NCBI GenBank assembly: GCA_045587025.1
Contig: JAZNBK010000051.1
Location: 1 to 11,015, forward strand
Origin: UBA1740 sp045587025
GTDB taxonomy: Bacteria > Bacillota > Clostridia > Oscillospirales > CAG-272
Direction: 5' to 3'
DNA: 11,015 nt
Below, in pieces: positions 1 to 6,651 of the stretch. The translations under genes and the position numbers were made by a program. Every line of letters starts with the position of its first letter. The stretch's first letter is position 1. The notes under the pieces were generated by a model that was not told the DNA's origin, ran no database searches, and was given only the letters and a program-made list of their open reading frames with translations.

Positions 1-110
1 TGCAGTGATATTTGCCGCGCAAGTTTCGGGGCGAATAGAAAATCACTGAAGCCGCAATGCTTCAATATCACTATTGTGATAGCAATAATATCACTCATAC
101 AAATGCATCG
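1..110. repeat. Intergenic palindromic repeat element (left edge probably cut)
   Basis: The stretch is built from alternating copies of GTGATA and its complement TATCAC: GTGATA at 5-10 and 76-81, TATCAC at 66-71 and 89-94, with a partial ATCAC at 42-46. Positions 66-81 form a perfect 6-bp inverted repeat with a TATT loop, and TGAAGC at 47-52 pairs with GCTTCA at 59-64. There is no credible reading frame. The pattern resembles abundant intergenic repeats I associate with gut Clostridia; that identification is from memory, not a search. It lies downstream of the minus-strand lipoprotein gene and could fold as RNA or act as its 3' end, though no T-run terminator is evident. Confidence 0.45.
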
Positions 111-189
111 TGCTATGCCCGTCCCACATTTTCAAATTCTCCGATAAGGACAACACCCATTCGGCATAGGAGCTCATTTGTTCTTTTAA

Positions 190-1755
190 TTATTGCTGAG
201 CGCCATAGGTTGCAAAAGTATCTTCAAGAGACTTCTGCACTGCATTGTACTGGGAAGCCCAGTCGGATGCGAAGGTGTTGGTTCCCGCCTGAACGGACTT
301 GTTCATAAGGGTAAAATAGGGATCCAAGCCAACGTTCTTTGCAAAATAGCTATCGTAAAGCATAGATTTCGGCGAACATACGCCCTGACGGATCGTCTCA
401 AGCATCTTGAGCTGACCGGGGTCGGAGGAGAGCTTATACTTCAAGGTAACCTCGTAGTACTCGTAAATGAGTGTTCCCTTTCCGCCGTTCGACTCCTCGC
501 TCATAAGCTGTATGAGTGCGGTACATTCGGTAAATACGTCCGAGTTGTAAAGGATTCCGCCTACGCTTCCGTAGTCATGCACGAGCGCCTTATAGGGCAA
601 TTCGGGGTTGTACTTCGGGAATGGAATAATTCCCGCCTTCTGCTCCATGTTACGAATTGAAGTACCCTCAAGTGAGGAAACAGGCAAGCTAAGTGAAAAC
701 AAGGTCTTTCCCGCGATAAATCTGTTCTCGCCCAACATAGAACCGCCACCGAATTGGTAGGGGTTTACGCAAGAATCGAGCGACATAATTTCCATAAGCT
801 TATCAACGAAGTCGTGAACCTCGGAAATATCCTGTATGTATCTTACCTGACCGTCTACCACCTCAAAAACGTCAAGTCCCGAGGTCGAGAACAAATCTCT
901 GTGATACCAGGAGTGCTGACAGGTAATACCGAAGGTATCCTCCTCGTCGTCTACGCCGAGTACGCCTTTATCAACGTATGCAACCTCGGAAAGACGCATA
1001 AGCTCATCATAATCCCATTCGCCAAGCTCTATGGTTTCATACAAGCTCTCGATTCCGCCTTCGCTCTGGAAAAGGTCCTCGTACATATCAATGTTTACGA
1101 AAATACCCGACGCATATCTGAGCACGTCGATGAAGTAGTCGCCCATGAGCATAAAGATCTTGCTCTCATCGAGCGTGTTCTCTTTCATAAGGTTAACGTA
1201 CCAGCCGTATTCATCGGTAAGCTCGAGGTAGTTCTTGTCCTCGGTGTCAAGCGCGTTATAGAGAAGTCCCTTAATTCCCGCGCGAACCATATCGTAGCCG
1301 GGCGCGTTAAGAATATCGGGAGAACCCTCAAGGTCGGAAAGAACGAAGCTTTCGATTACGGGCAAGGTGCTGATAGATGCGTACTCACCGTATGTATATT
1401 CAACCTCAAGACCCAACTTGGATATTACCTTGTTGTTTCTATCGTAAACAGCATTTTGTACTGCGTCGGTAGTATAGTCGTCTGGACCCTCCATATACTT
1501 AATTGAGTTGGGGCTTCCCAAAGAAGGATATGCAACATACTCGTTAAGACCTACTACAATCTTTTTACCGTCAAAATTAACGTCGTCCCACTTAGGATCG
1601 ATTTCCAACTGGGGAGTTTGATTCTGACCGGACGTAGGCGCCGTCGTTGTCGGAGTGGTGTCCTTCGGGGGCTTCTTTTCGCCACAGGAAGCGAGCAACA
1701 CAACCATCATGCAAAGCACCAACAAGCATGAGATAATGCGAGTTGTTTTTTTCAT
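190..1755 (-). CDS. Extracellular solute-binding lipoprotein of an ABC transporter (family 1-like)
   Basis: A 521-aa exported lipoprotein that probably captures a carbohydrate or similar solute outside the cell and delivers it to an ABC permease. The N-terminus is a lipoprotein signal: MKK, a hydrophobic stretch at about 7-22, and the lipobox L-A-S-C with the lipidated Cys at 24. A Thr/Pro-rich flexible linker follows (about 27-47), as is usual for surface-tethered binding proteins, and then a long domain beginning near FDGKKIVVG. The start at 1755 is chosen because AAAGGAG lies 7 nt upstream and the signal peptide begins there; the frame stays open to 1821 but the extra residues would overlap the promoter. 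No permease or ATPase genes are visible, so they would lie to the left or elsewhere. Substrate unknown. This is chromosomal flank, not phage. Confidence 0.82.
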   Translation of the reverse strand: MKKTTRIISCLLVLCMMVVLLASCGEKKPPKDTTPTTTAPTSGQNQTPQLEIDPKWDDVNFDGKKIVVGLNEYVAYPSLGSPNSIKYMEGPDDYTTDAVQNAVYDRNNKVISKLGLEVEYTYGEYASISTLPVIESFVLSDLEGSPDILNAPGYDMVRAGIKGLLYNALDTEDKNYLELTDEYGWYVNLMKENTLDESKIFMLMGDYFIDVLRYASGIFVNIDMYEDLFQSEGGIESLYETIELGEWDYDELMRLSEVAYVDKGVLGVDDEEDTFGITCQHSWYHRDLFSTSGLDVFEVVDGQVRYIQDISEVHDFVDKLMEIMSLDSCVNPYQFGGGSMLGENRFIAGKTLFSLSLPVSSLEGTSIRNMEQKAGIIPFPKYNPELPYKALVHDYGSVGGILYNSDVFTECTALIQLMSEESNGGKGTLIYEYYEVTLKYKLSSDPGQLKMLETIRQGVCSPKSMLYDSYFAKNVGLDPYFTLMNKSVQAGTNTFASDWASQYNAVQKSLEDTFATYGAQQ

Positions 1756-1792
1756 AGTTTTTCTCCTTTTTAAACAAATGTTTATGTTAGTC

Positions 1793-1821
1793 ATTTTACC
1801 ATACTTTCGTTTTTTTGTCAA
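1793..1821 (-). promoter_or_regulatory. Promoter of the solute-binding lipoprotein gene
   Basis: On the minus strand a perfect -35 TTGACA (1816-1821) is followed by a 17-bp spacer and -10 TAAAAT (1793-1798). The leader is about 35-40 nt long. Within it, TAAACA-AA-TGTTTA (1771-1784) is a short near-palindrome just upstream of the ribosome binding site and could be a regulator site, but there is no further support for that. Confidence 0.75.
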
Positions 1822-1855
1822 TATATTTTTGTTAACTTATGATATATTTTTGTGA

Positions 1856-2329
1856 ATTTAGAAAAAAAACAAAAATTTTTTTACACAAATCTCGCATTTT
1901 TCGGTCTTTAGATGCGCTTACCTTCATTTTCTTCGTTTGCATATATTTTGCGCCCTTATACCGTGTTTTTCGCTTTGTCCGTCTTGCGCTGTTTTTACTT
2001 TGCTTTTATTTTCGTACGTTCTTTGGGAAAGGGGGATGTTTCGATTTGCGTTTTTGCAACCGCGGCAAAATGTCAAAAATCTCTCATATTTTCGCGCCTT
2101 TTTTCCACATCCGCCCTCTTTACGCATTGCCACTTACGCTCTACTCTCACGCATGCCACCCTCTCCCTTGCGCTACCTTCCGGCTCTGTCTGTCTTTCTA
2201 CTCTGCCATTTCCCATGCAATTCATGTTTTCCCCTGCGCCATGGCATAAACGTTACGCCGATTTCTGCGAAGAAACGGACAAAAAATCTTATTTGCCCTC
2301 AAAAACTTTTTAATTTTTTAAAAAAGCTC
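1856..2329. other. Gene-free, pyrimidine-rich intergenic stretch
   Basis: About 470 bases between the lipoprotein promoter and the tRNA promoter. The plus strand is strongly T/C-rich, so all three plus frames stay open for roughly 300 bases. None of the translations has domain character, conserved motifs or a ribosome binding site; they read as Phe/Leu/Cys/Pro-rich noise, and the minus-strand frame (1924-2133) is equally featureless. I see no tRNA, riboswitch or strong hairpin here. Confidence 0.6.
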
Positions 2330-2358
2330 TTGACTTTATGCGAATGTTGTGTTAGAAT
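2330..2358 (+). promoter_or_regulatory. Promoter of tRNA-Pro
   Basis: -35 TTGACT (2330-2335), a 17-bp spacer, and -10 TAGAAT (2353-2358). The predicted start is about 12 bases before the mature tRNA 5' end. This is a near-consensus housekeeping promoter placed where a single-tRNA transcript needs it. Confidence 0.8.
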
Positions 2359-2377
2359 ATTCAAGTCTTAAAGACAT

Positions 2378-2453
2378 CTGGGTGTGGCGCAGCTGGTAGC
2401 GCGCTACCTTGGGGTGGTAGAGGCCGCAAGTTCAAGTCTTGTCACTCAGACCA
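2378..2453 (+). tRNA. tRNA-Pro, anticodon GGG
   Basis: A 76-nt cloverleaf with encoded CCA. The acceptor stem CTGGGTG pairs with CACTCAG (one G-T), the discriminator base is A, and the C1-G72 pair is typical of bacterial tRNA-Pro. The anticodon stem is CTACC/GGTAG with loop TTGGGGT, giving anticodon GGG at 2411-2413. The T stem GCAAG/CTTGT encloses the loop TTCAAGT. The neighbouring tyrosine integrase points towards this gene, which makes it the probable attB of the prophage. The gene is intact, so the phage end would restore the 3' part if the crossover lies within it. Confidence 0.95.
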
Positions 2454-2501
2454 AAAGCAGAGAAAACATGCTACATCTTAGCGTATTTTCTCTGCTTTTT
2501 T
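2454..2501 (+). terminator. Strong rho-independent terminator after tRNA-Pro
   Basis: A perfect 13-bp stem (2454-2466 with 2486-2498) extends, after one mismatch, into six more pairs (ATGCTA with TAGCGT) around the loop CATCT. On the plus strand it is followed by a run of T ending at 2501. On the minus strand it lies directly after the integrase stop codon and could also end the phage transcript, although the T-tract on that side is shorter. The host-phage junction must lie in or near the tRNA-terminator segment. Confidence 0.85.
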
Positions 2502-3418
2502 CATATCTTAAATTTACCGGTTAAGCTGCGCGCTACCATACGTTGTCGGTCTTTAGTATAATGCAGATAAATATTCGACGTCGTTTCAATATCAGCATGA
2601 CCGAGCCAATTCTTTACGTCTTCTAAGCTCCAGCCCATATCAAACAGGATTGAAGCGGTAGAATGACGTATATCGTGAAATCGCATGGAAGGAAGATTAC
2701 AACGCTTCAGAGCGCGTTGGAATCCTCTCGTAAGAGAATCAGGACGAAGGGGAACACCGGCAGCGTCCGTACAAATATATTCATTAATCCTGCGAAGAGT
2801 AAGCAAATGTTCTTTTACCTCTGGGAGAAGCTCAAACCGACGAAAGCTCGCATCCGTCTTGGTATTATCCTCATATGTAATCGTAAGATTTTTTACTACC
2901 GTATGAGAGATAGTTAACGTATTGCTACCAAAGTCCACTGCAGACCAACGTAATCCTAAAATTTCCGACCGCCTCAAGCCATAGAAAAGCGCAAGTACAA
3001 CAGCTGTATAGTAAGGAGAACCTTTAAGCACCGATAGCATTGCTTGCGCTTCCTCTACGCGCAGGAAGACAATGCGTTCCGCAGCGCAGTTTTTACGACG
3101 AGCAAGCTTGACGGATAGCGCAGGGTTTACCTTAAGAAATCCTAAAGCCACAGCTTCGTTAAAAGCTTGTTTGATTAAACTCAAATGTTTTCGCACCGAC
3201 ACGGGCGAAAGTCCGCCCTTCTTATCAGCTCTTCCAGACTGTAATTTCACGTCAATATACGTACGTATATCAAGTGGTGTTATATCCTGAAGCTCCTTAT
3301 CTTTAAAATACGGTATAATGTGCTTATTGAAATAGATAGTTAAAGCTTCATAGGTGGATTGCCGTACGTTAAACTTCTGCCAGGATAACCACTGCTTGAA
3401 ATACATCTCCGCTTGCAT
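2501..3418 (-). CDS. int: Tyrosine recombinase / phage integrase
   Basis: A 305-aa site-specific recombinase that would integrate and excise the phage genome at the adjacent tRNA gene. An N-terminal SAM-like core-binding domain (about 1-100) precedes the catalytic domain. The catalytic set is complete: Arg149 in GLRRSE, Lys188, His248-x-x-Arg251 in HDIR, His274 in WLGH, and nucleophile Tyr284 in SNIYLH. At 305 aa it is shorter than many Gram-positive phage integrases and starts directly with the core-binding domain, so the usual N-terminal arm-binding module is absent. The start at 3418 has AAGGAG 10 nt upstream and lies 4 nt after the rep stop codon, so it is the last gene of the replication operon. 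An overlapping ATG at 3423 is out of frame. Confidence 0.93.
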   Translation of the reverse strand: MQAEMYFKQWLSWQKFNVRQSTYEALTIYFNKHIIPYFKDKELQDITPLDIRTYIDVKLQSGRADKKGGLSPVSVRKHLSLIKQAFNEAVALGFLKVNPALSVKLARRKNCAAERIVFLRVEEAQAMLSVLKGSPYYTAVVLALFYGLRRSEILGLRWSAVDFGSNTLTISHTVVKNLTITYEDNTKTDASFRRFELLPEVKEHLLTLRRINEYICTDAAGVPLRPDSLTRGFQRALKRCNLPSMRFHDIRHSTASILFDMGWSLEDVKNWLGHADIETTSNIYLHYTKDRQRMVARSLTGKFKI

Positions 3419-3422
3419 TTCA

Positions 3423-4445
3423 TCAAAACTCCTTTTTCACCGAATTGTCATAATACTTATAAATATCATCGCCATAAGGATTACGCATCTCCAAACGTGG
3501 AACGTCTCTAAACTCTTGAGCCGAAATATTCTCAAGCTCAATATCCGGGTATAACTTCATATTTCTGGAGCTCCAGAACCTTTTACCGAAAATCTTATCC
3601 GTATCCTCACATTCATCTTTTTTAGTCATATACTTCGCTATATAGCAAGCTACACCTAAACTATCACCGTAAGTCTCTATAGCCGTAGAAAAACCGTATT
3701 TCCACTCAGGGATATTATAAACAACATTCTTTATACGGCTTGGCGCAATTTTATACTTCTCTATAGTTTCCAATTTTACAGGTTTACTGAAACCGTCAAC
3801 TATTCTCGTACCACTATCCACAAGATTAAAAATCTTATTCGTAAGCAAATGACAATGTATACGCCCAGACTTATGATATTCTGGGACAAGCACAAACATG
3901 AGGTTATATCTATAGACCATATTTTTCAGCCAGGAAAGCAGCGGCATTATAACAGCTACAGGATCAAGCGAATTAACTTTTTCATCATCGAAGGTAACCG
4001 TAACAAACAATTTAAGATCTTTATAATTTAGACGTACAATATCAAATACTCGATCTTGAGCTCGCTTCATTGCCTGATAGTGACTTCTCTTTTCCCTATC
4101 AGCTTCAACTGCTTCTATGTAGCGTTTATCCTCTTCAGATAATTCCTCATCAGATAGTTCCTTCCACCAATCAGACAAGGATCCTCTCCTCTTCTGACTG
4201 GTTCCGTATAAAGCTATACGAAACTTTTTATTATTGCAATAAACTACTTTCTTATATCCGTTAGGATAATGCTTTGTTTTCTTGTTGTAATATTTCTTAT
4301 AACGCTCGTTATAGTATTCAGAATACTCACCTACTATATCCTCTATATTTACATCCTTACCAAAATACGTATGCTTGCCAATATGAATACCATTCTGATC
4401 TATTTTCACAACGTTATTATTACTATGCTTTATTCGAATTTCCAT
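3423..4445 (-). CDS. HUH-family rolling-circle replication initiator (gpII/RstA-like)
   Basis: A 340-aa endonuclease expected to nick the replicative form at the plus origin and start rolling-circle replication. The three conserved motifs appear in order: motif 1 as the hydrophobic strand LFVTVTFDD (147-155), motif 2 as the metal-binding His197-Cys-His199 in GRIHCH, and motif 3 as Tyr268-x-x-Lys271-Tyr272 in YIAKYM, with the catalytic tyrosine there. FGKRFWSSRN (286-295) is a segment I recognise from phage-type Rep proteins. A weak GGAAAGGA ribosome binding site lies about 12 nt before the start. It is preceded by the palindromic intergenic region that probably contains its target, and followed 4 nt later by the integrase. 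The family call is firm; which inovirus Rep subfamily is not determined. Confidence 0.88.
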   Translation of the reverse strand: MEIRIKHSNNNVVKIDQNGIHIGKHTYFGKDVNIEDIVGEYSEYYNERYKKYYNKKTKHYPNGYKKVVYCNNKKFRIALYGTSQKRRGSLSDWWKELSDEELSEEDKRYIEAVEADREKRSHYQAMKRAQDRVFDIVRLNYKDLKLFVTVTFDDEKVNSLDPVAVIMPLLSWLKNMVYRYNLMFVLVPEYHKSGRIHCHLLTNKIFNLVDSGTRIVDGFSKPVKLETIEKYKIAPSRIKNVVYNIPEWKYGFSTAIETYGDSLGVACYIAKYMTKKDECEDTDKIFGKRFWSSRNMKLYPDIELENISAQEFRDVPRLEMRNPYGDDIYKYYDNSVKKEF

Positions 4446-4476
4446 ATTCTATAGCTTTCCTTTCCAAGTAAAATCT

Positions 4477-4504
4477 TTAATATAAAAATTCCAAATATTG
4501 TAAA
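4477..4504 (-). promoter_or_regulatory. Candidate promoter for rep-int
   Basis: On the minus strand TTTACA (4499-4504), a 16-bp spacer and TATTAA (4477-4482) lie 32 bases before the rep start codon. The region is A/T-rich and the match is moderate. A separate promoter here would let rep and int be expressed independently of the long operon interrupted by the origin hairpins. Confidence 0.35.
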
Positions 4505-4518
4505 TCGCTTTTTTTAGT

Positions 4519-4664
4519 CGTGAGAAAGTTTTGACGTTACGATCAAGTAACGCGCGTACGCGCACGCGCGCGTGCGAGAATGACCGCGCCCGGCAGAGCC
4601 GGGGCCCAAGCGGTCATTCTCACGCCGCGGCGTCTTCTTTTCTCTCTCGGTCATTCTCGCACGC
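4519..4664. other. Candidate phage replication origin and packaging-signal region
   Basis: A GC-rich cluster of inverted repeats between zot and rep. From the rep side: CGTTAC-GATCAA-GTAACG hairpin (4535-4552); the 12-bp palindrome GCGCGTACGCGC (4552-4563); the 16-bp palindrome CGCACGCGCGCGTGCG (4561-4576); a compound hairpin with a 12-bp outer stem (GAGAATGACCGC 4576-4587 with 4610-4621) and a 6-bp inner stem CCCGGC-AGA-GCCGGG (4589-4603); and the palindrome ACGCCGCGGCGT (4622-4633). CGTGAGAA at 4519-4526 pairs with 4617-4624, enclosing the set. The order ATPase gene, large hairpin, smaller hairpins, rep matches the Ff intergenic region (packaging signal, minus origin, plus origin, gene II). 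No T-run follows the large hairpin on the minus strand, so a simple terminator is less likely. The nick site was not located. Confidence 0.6.
4570..4664. repeat. 17-bp perfect inverted repeat linking the origin to the zot 3' end
   Basis: The 17 bases at 4570-4586 are the exact reverse complement of 4648-4664, which lie inside the zot coding sequence and specify Ala-Cys-Glu-Asn-Asp-Arg near its C-terminus. A third, shorter copy (4610-4621) lies between them in the same orientation as the zot copy, so the first arm can pair with either one, and two mutually exclusive hairpins are possible. Confidence 0.85.
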
Positions 4665-5726
4665 AACATCCTTCACATCAACAAATTCTCCGCTGTCAAC
4701 ATCAAATCGTATATCTTTATCATAAAGAAACATCTCCTTATAGCGTCTCTTATTTTCCTTATAAAGCTTCATCATTGACTGATTGACCGCTACGTTCATC
4801 ATATAAGTAGTATAAAATCCGTCAAACTGAGCTATATATTTTTCTGCCTTTTTTGTATAAAGCATCTTATAGCATCTACTCTCATAACGTTTCTTATATC
4901 GTTGCCAACGGTACGGCAGCTTACCGTAGAACCATGAATCGCCATCGCTCTCAAGCGTAGTATTATTATCCTCGACCGGAAGCAGCGGAACGTAGTTCAC
5001 TTTATAATACGGTAATATACCAAAACGTCTAAAATTGTGCAAGTGATATATCATACCAAGACGACATCTGACTGCTTTAACAAGGTTATCAGAACACTGA
5101 TCGTCAATGATTATAACTCCGTTAAAGAAATGCCGGGAAAAAGATGCCGTTTGAGCTATCTGTTCACATATTACAGGATTATTAAAATCCCATTGAGGAA
5201 GAAATCTACCGGCCTCAGATATAACCCAGATAGATCCTTCTTCACACTTCTTTTGACCTATTAAGTGCTCATGAAGCAAAGGCGGATAAAACACCGGAAT
5301 TTTCTTTAGTACCTTAGGAAGACGATACCCACCTATACGTAACTCATACACTTCTTTAAATTTCATTTTCTTAAGCCGCTTTTTCTCTTTTTTTCTCGCT
5401 TCTTTAAATTGTTTTTTCTCTGCCTCCGTAACCTTCCGATAATATTTAACTATGGGATAAGTAGAATAGATTTTCGGCTCCACAGCGACCGAAGGAAAGA
5501 ACCATGCAATAAACGGTAATACGTTATACACTCGATGCCAAAAACTACGACGGTTAATAATCTTAATCGCTTGATCAGTAGCAAGATAAGTTTTACCAGA
5601 ACCCATAGAACCGGTGAACATATAGGAATGAAGAAAAGGAACCTTATCGCCATTCCTGAATAACAGCCATTTTATTAACTCTATTACTCCTACTGTTATT
5701 GCAGCTATAACTATCAATCTATTCAT
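4620..5726 (-). CDS. zot: Zot/pI-like filamentous phage assembly ATPase
   Basis: A 368-aa membrane ATPase that in filamentous phages powers virion assembly and export through the membrane. A transmembrane helix at about 4-23 precedes the Walker A motif GSMGSGKT (39-46). A Walker B-type strand IWVISE ends at Glu171, and FSRHFFNGVIIIDDQ with a downstream Arg (196-222) matches the sensor region of Zot proteins. A Lys/Arg-rich stretch lies at about 104-125. Membrane helix first, ATPase second differs from Ff pI, where the helix follows the ATPase. No outer-membrane secretin gene is present, as expected in a one-membrane host. The start overlaps the preceding stop (ATGA), with GGAG 9 nt upstream. 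The C-terminal tail is encoded by the repeat shared with the origin, and the stop codon falls inside the large hairpin. Confidence 0.9.
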   Translation of the reverse strand: MNRLIVIAAITVGVIELIKWLLFRNGDKVPFLHSYMFTGSMGSGKTYLATDQAIKIINRRSFWHRVYNVLPFIAWFFPSVAVEPKIYSTYPIVKYYRKVTEAEKKQFKEARKKEKKRLKKMKFKEVYELRIGGYRLPKVLKKIPVFYPPLLHEHLIGQKKCEEGSIWVISEAGRFLPQWDFNNPVICEQIAQTASFSRHFFNGVIIIDDQCSDNLVKAVRCRLGMIYHLHNFRRFGILPYYKVNYVPLLPVEDNNTTLESDGDSWFYGKLPYRWQRYKKRYESRCYKMLYTKKAEKYIAQFDGFYTTYMMNVAVNQSMMKLYKENKRRYKEMFLYDKDIRFDVDSGEFVDVKDVACENDRERKEDAAA

Positions 5727-5950
5727 CTCTTACTTCTCCGGGGAAACAACGGTGAAAACAACAATCTTAAAAACAAAGCAACCAAGAACAACGTCCCTAA
5801 TATCGTCATTAAATCAATCCAAGGCGCATACTGCTCTACTTCTGCAGGCGTAAAGAAAAACTCTACAAAAGCACGTATAACGGACGACAAGCGCAGCTCA
5901 TCAGAGAGAGCTACTTCACTTATTTGCGAATTTAACATAAACATTTTCAT
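5723..5950 (-). CDS. Small single-pass membrane protein, possible minor coat or assembly partner
   Basis: A protein of up to 75 aa with an N-terminal soluble part, a hydrophobic helix at about 46-66 (near TILGTLFLVALFLRLLF) and a basic tail PRRSKR, which suggests an N-out/C-in orientation. Size, topology and position directly upstream of the Zot ATPase, with a 4-nt ATGA overlap, recall minor virion proteins such as pVI or an assembly partner, but there is no sequence motif to prove this. GAAGGAG lies only 3 nt before the first ATG (5950) and 9 nt before the in-frame ATG at 5944, so the shorter 73-aa form is more likely the true product. Confidence 0.6.
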   Translation of the reverse strand: MKMFMLNSQISEVALSDELRLSSVIRAFVEFFFTPAEVEQYAPWIDLMTILGTLFLVALFLRLLFSPLFPRRSKR

Positions 5951-5962
5951 ATTCTCCTTCTT

Positions 5963-6646
5963 CTAATATTCGGATCCTACCTTTAAATAAAAATCATGTA
6001 TTTCCTTACTATCGTATTCTTTAGGACACTCATTTAAGGTATGATCCACAAGACCATATCCATAATCACCATCATAAATTAACAAAATATGCCCATCTAC
6101 CAAGCCAGAAACAAAGTCATCTCTAACACCTGAAGCAACAAGTTCATTATATAACTCTTCTAATCTTGGAAGCTCTTCAGCTGGAACATTATAAGAGCCA
6201 AATCTCCAAATATTCTTCAAACCTTTAAAATCAGAACAGATCCTCAAGTATGATCCTGACCTTCCAAAAGTTCTACTATTTATAAACTTGTCATTACGAT
6301 GAGGATAATACACTTTAAAATCCGTACAAAAACGCACCTGTATATATCTGAAAACATAGCTTTCATCTTTATAAGGACAAGACGGCTCGCAATCCTTATG
6401 AAACTCCACTATATTTTCATACGCCTTATGGTATGCTGAAGGATAACCCTTTAACTCTCTCACGTAAGAATGACCAGTAGACAGTCCAAAAATTGTCATT
6501 GTAGATTGAGCGTATTCTCCAACCTTATTCACTTTATTAACGATATTCTTAAGTGAGTATTCATAACCTAATGCTGAAGTGCCAAAATAAGAAGATATAA
6601 CAACCAAAGCAATAAAAAAAGTAACAATCATGCTTTTTATTTTCAT
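5963..6646 (-). CDS. Exported protein of unknown function in the phage structural block
   Basis: A 227-aa protein that I do not recognise. A clear signal sequence (basic MKIK, hydrophobic core 6-21, small residues before about position 27) is followed by a mature domain of about 200 residues with no second membrane helix. It has five cysteines after the signal (86, 90, 107, 137 and 207), including CEPSC, and many aromatic residues. The ribosome binding site AGAGGT lies within the last codons of the preceding adsorption-protein gene, only 5 nt separate the two genes, and the next gene follows after 12 nt, so co-translation with the structural genes is likely. It could be a minor structural protein, a host-surface modifier or a superinfection-exclusion factor; the sequence does not choose between them. 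Confidence 0.65.
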   Translation of the reverse strand: MKIKSMIVTFFIALVVISSYFGTSALGYEYSLKNIVNKVNKVGEYAQSTMTIFGLSTGHSYVRELKGYPSAYHKAYENIVEFHKDCEPSCPYKDESYVFRYIQVRFCTDFKVYYPHRNDKFINSRTFGRSGSYLRICSDFKGLKNIWRFGSYNVPAEELPRLEELYNELVASGVRDDFVSGLVDGHILLIYDGDYGYGLVDHTLNECPKEYDSKEIHDFYLKVGSEY

Positions 6647-6651
6647 TTTAT

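Noticed and set aside
91..177. 28-aa minus-strand frame downstream of the lipoprotein gene
   Set aside because: No ribosome binding site, and it ends inside the palindromic repeat; probably chance.
754..1506. 250-aa plus-strand open frame opposite the solute-binding lipoprotein gene
   Set aside because: It lies entirely antisense to a gene with promoter, ribosome binding site and signal peptide; it has no ribosome binding site or domain character of its own.
1756..1821. N-terminal extension of the lipoprotein
   Set aside because: It would start at the -35 box; the signal peptide and ribosome binding site fix the start at 1755.
1839..2371. Three overlapping plus-strand frames of 133-144 aa
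   Set aside because: All three frames are open because the strand lacks purines; the translations are low-complexity and mutually incompatible, and the last one runs into the tRNA promoter.
2360..2440. Direct repeat TTCAAGTCTT (2360-2369 and 2431-2440) as a short att duplication
   Set aside because: One copy is the tRNA T-loop and the other lies just before the tRNA; no phage DNA lies between them, so it looks coincidental.
4576..4621. Large hairpin as the zot transcription terminator
   Set aside because: No T-run follows it on the minus strand; an origin or packaging role fits the position better, though attenuation of transcription is not excluded.
4531..4786. Plus-strand frames through the origin and zot end
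   Set aside because: They are shadows of palindromic DNA; the shared ACENDR peptide is simply the inverted repeat read from the other strand.
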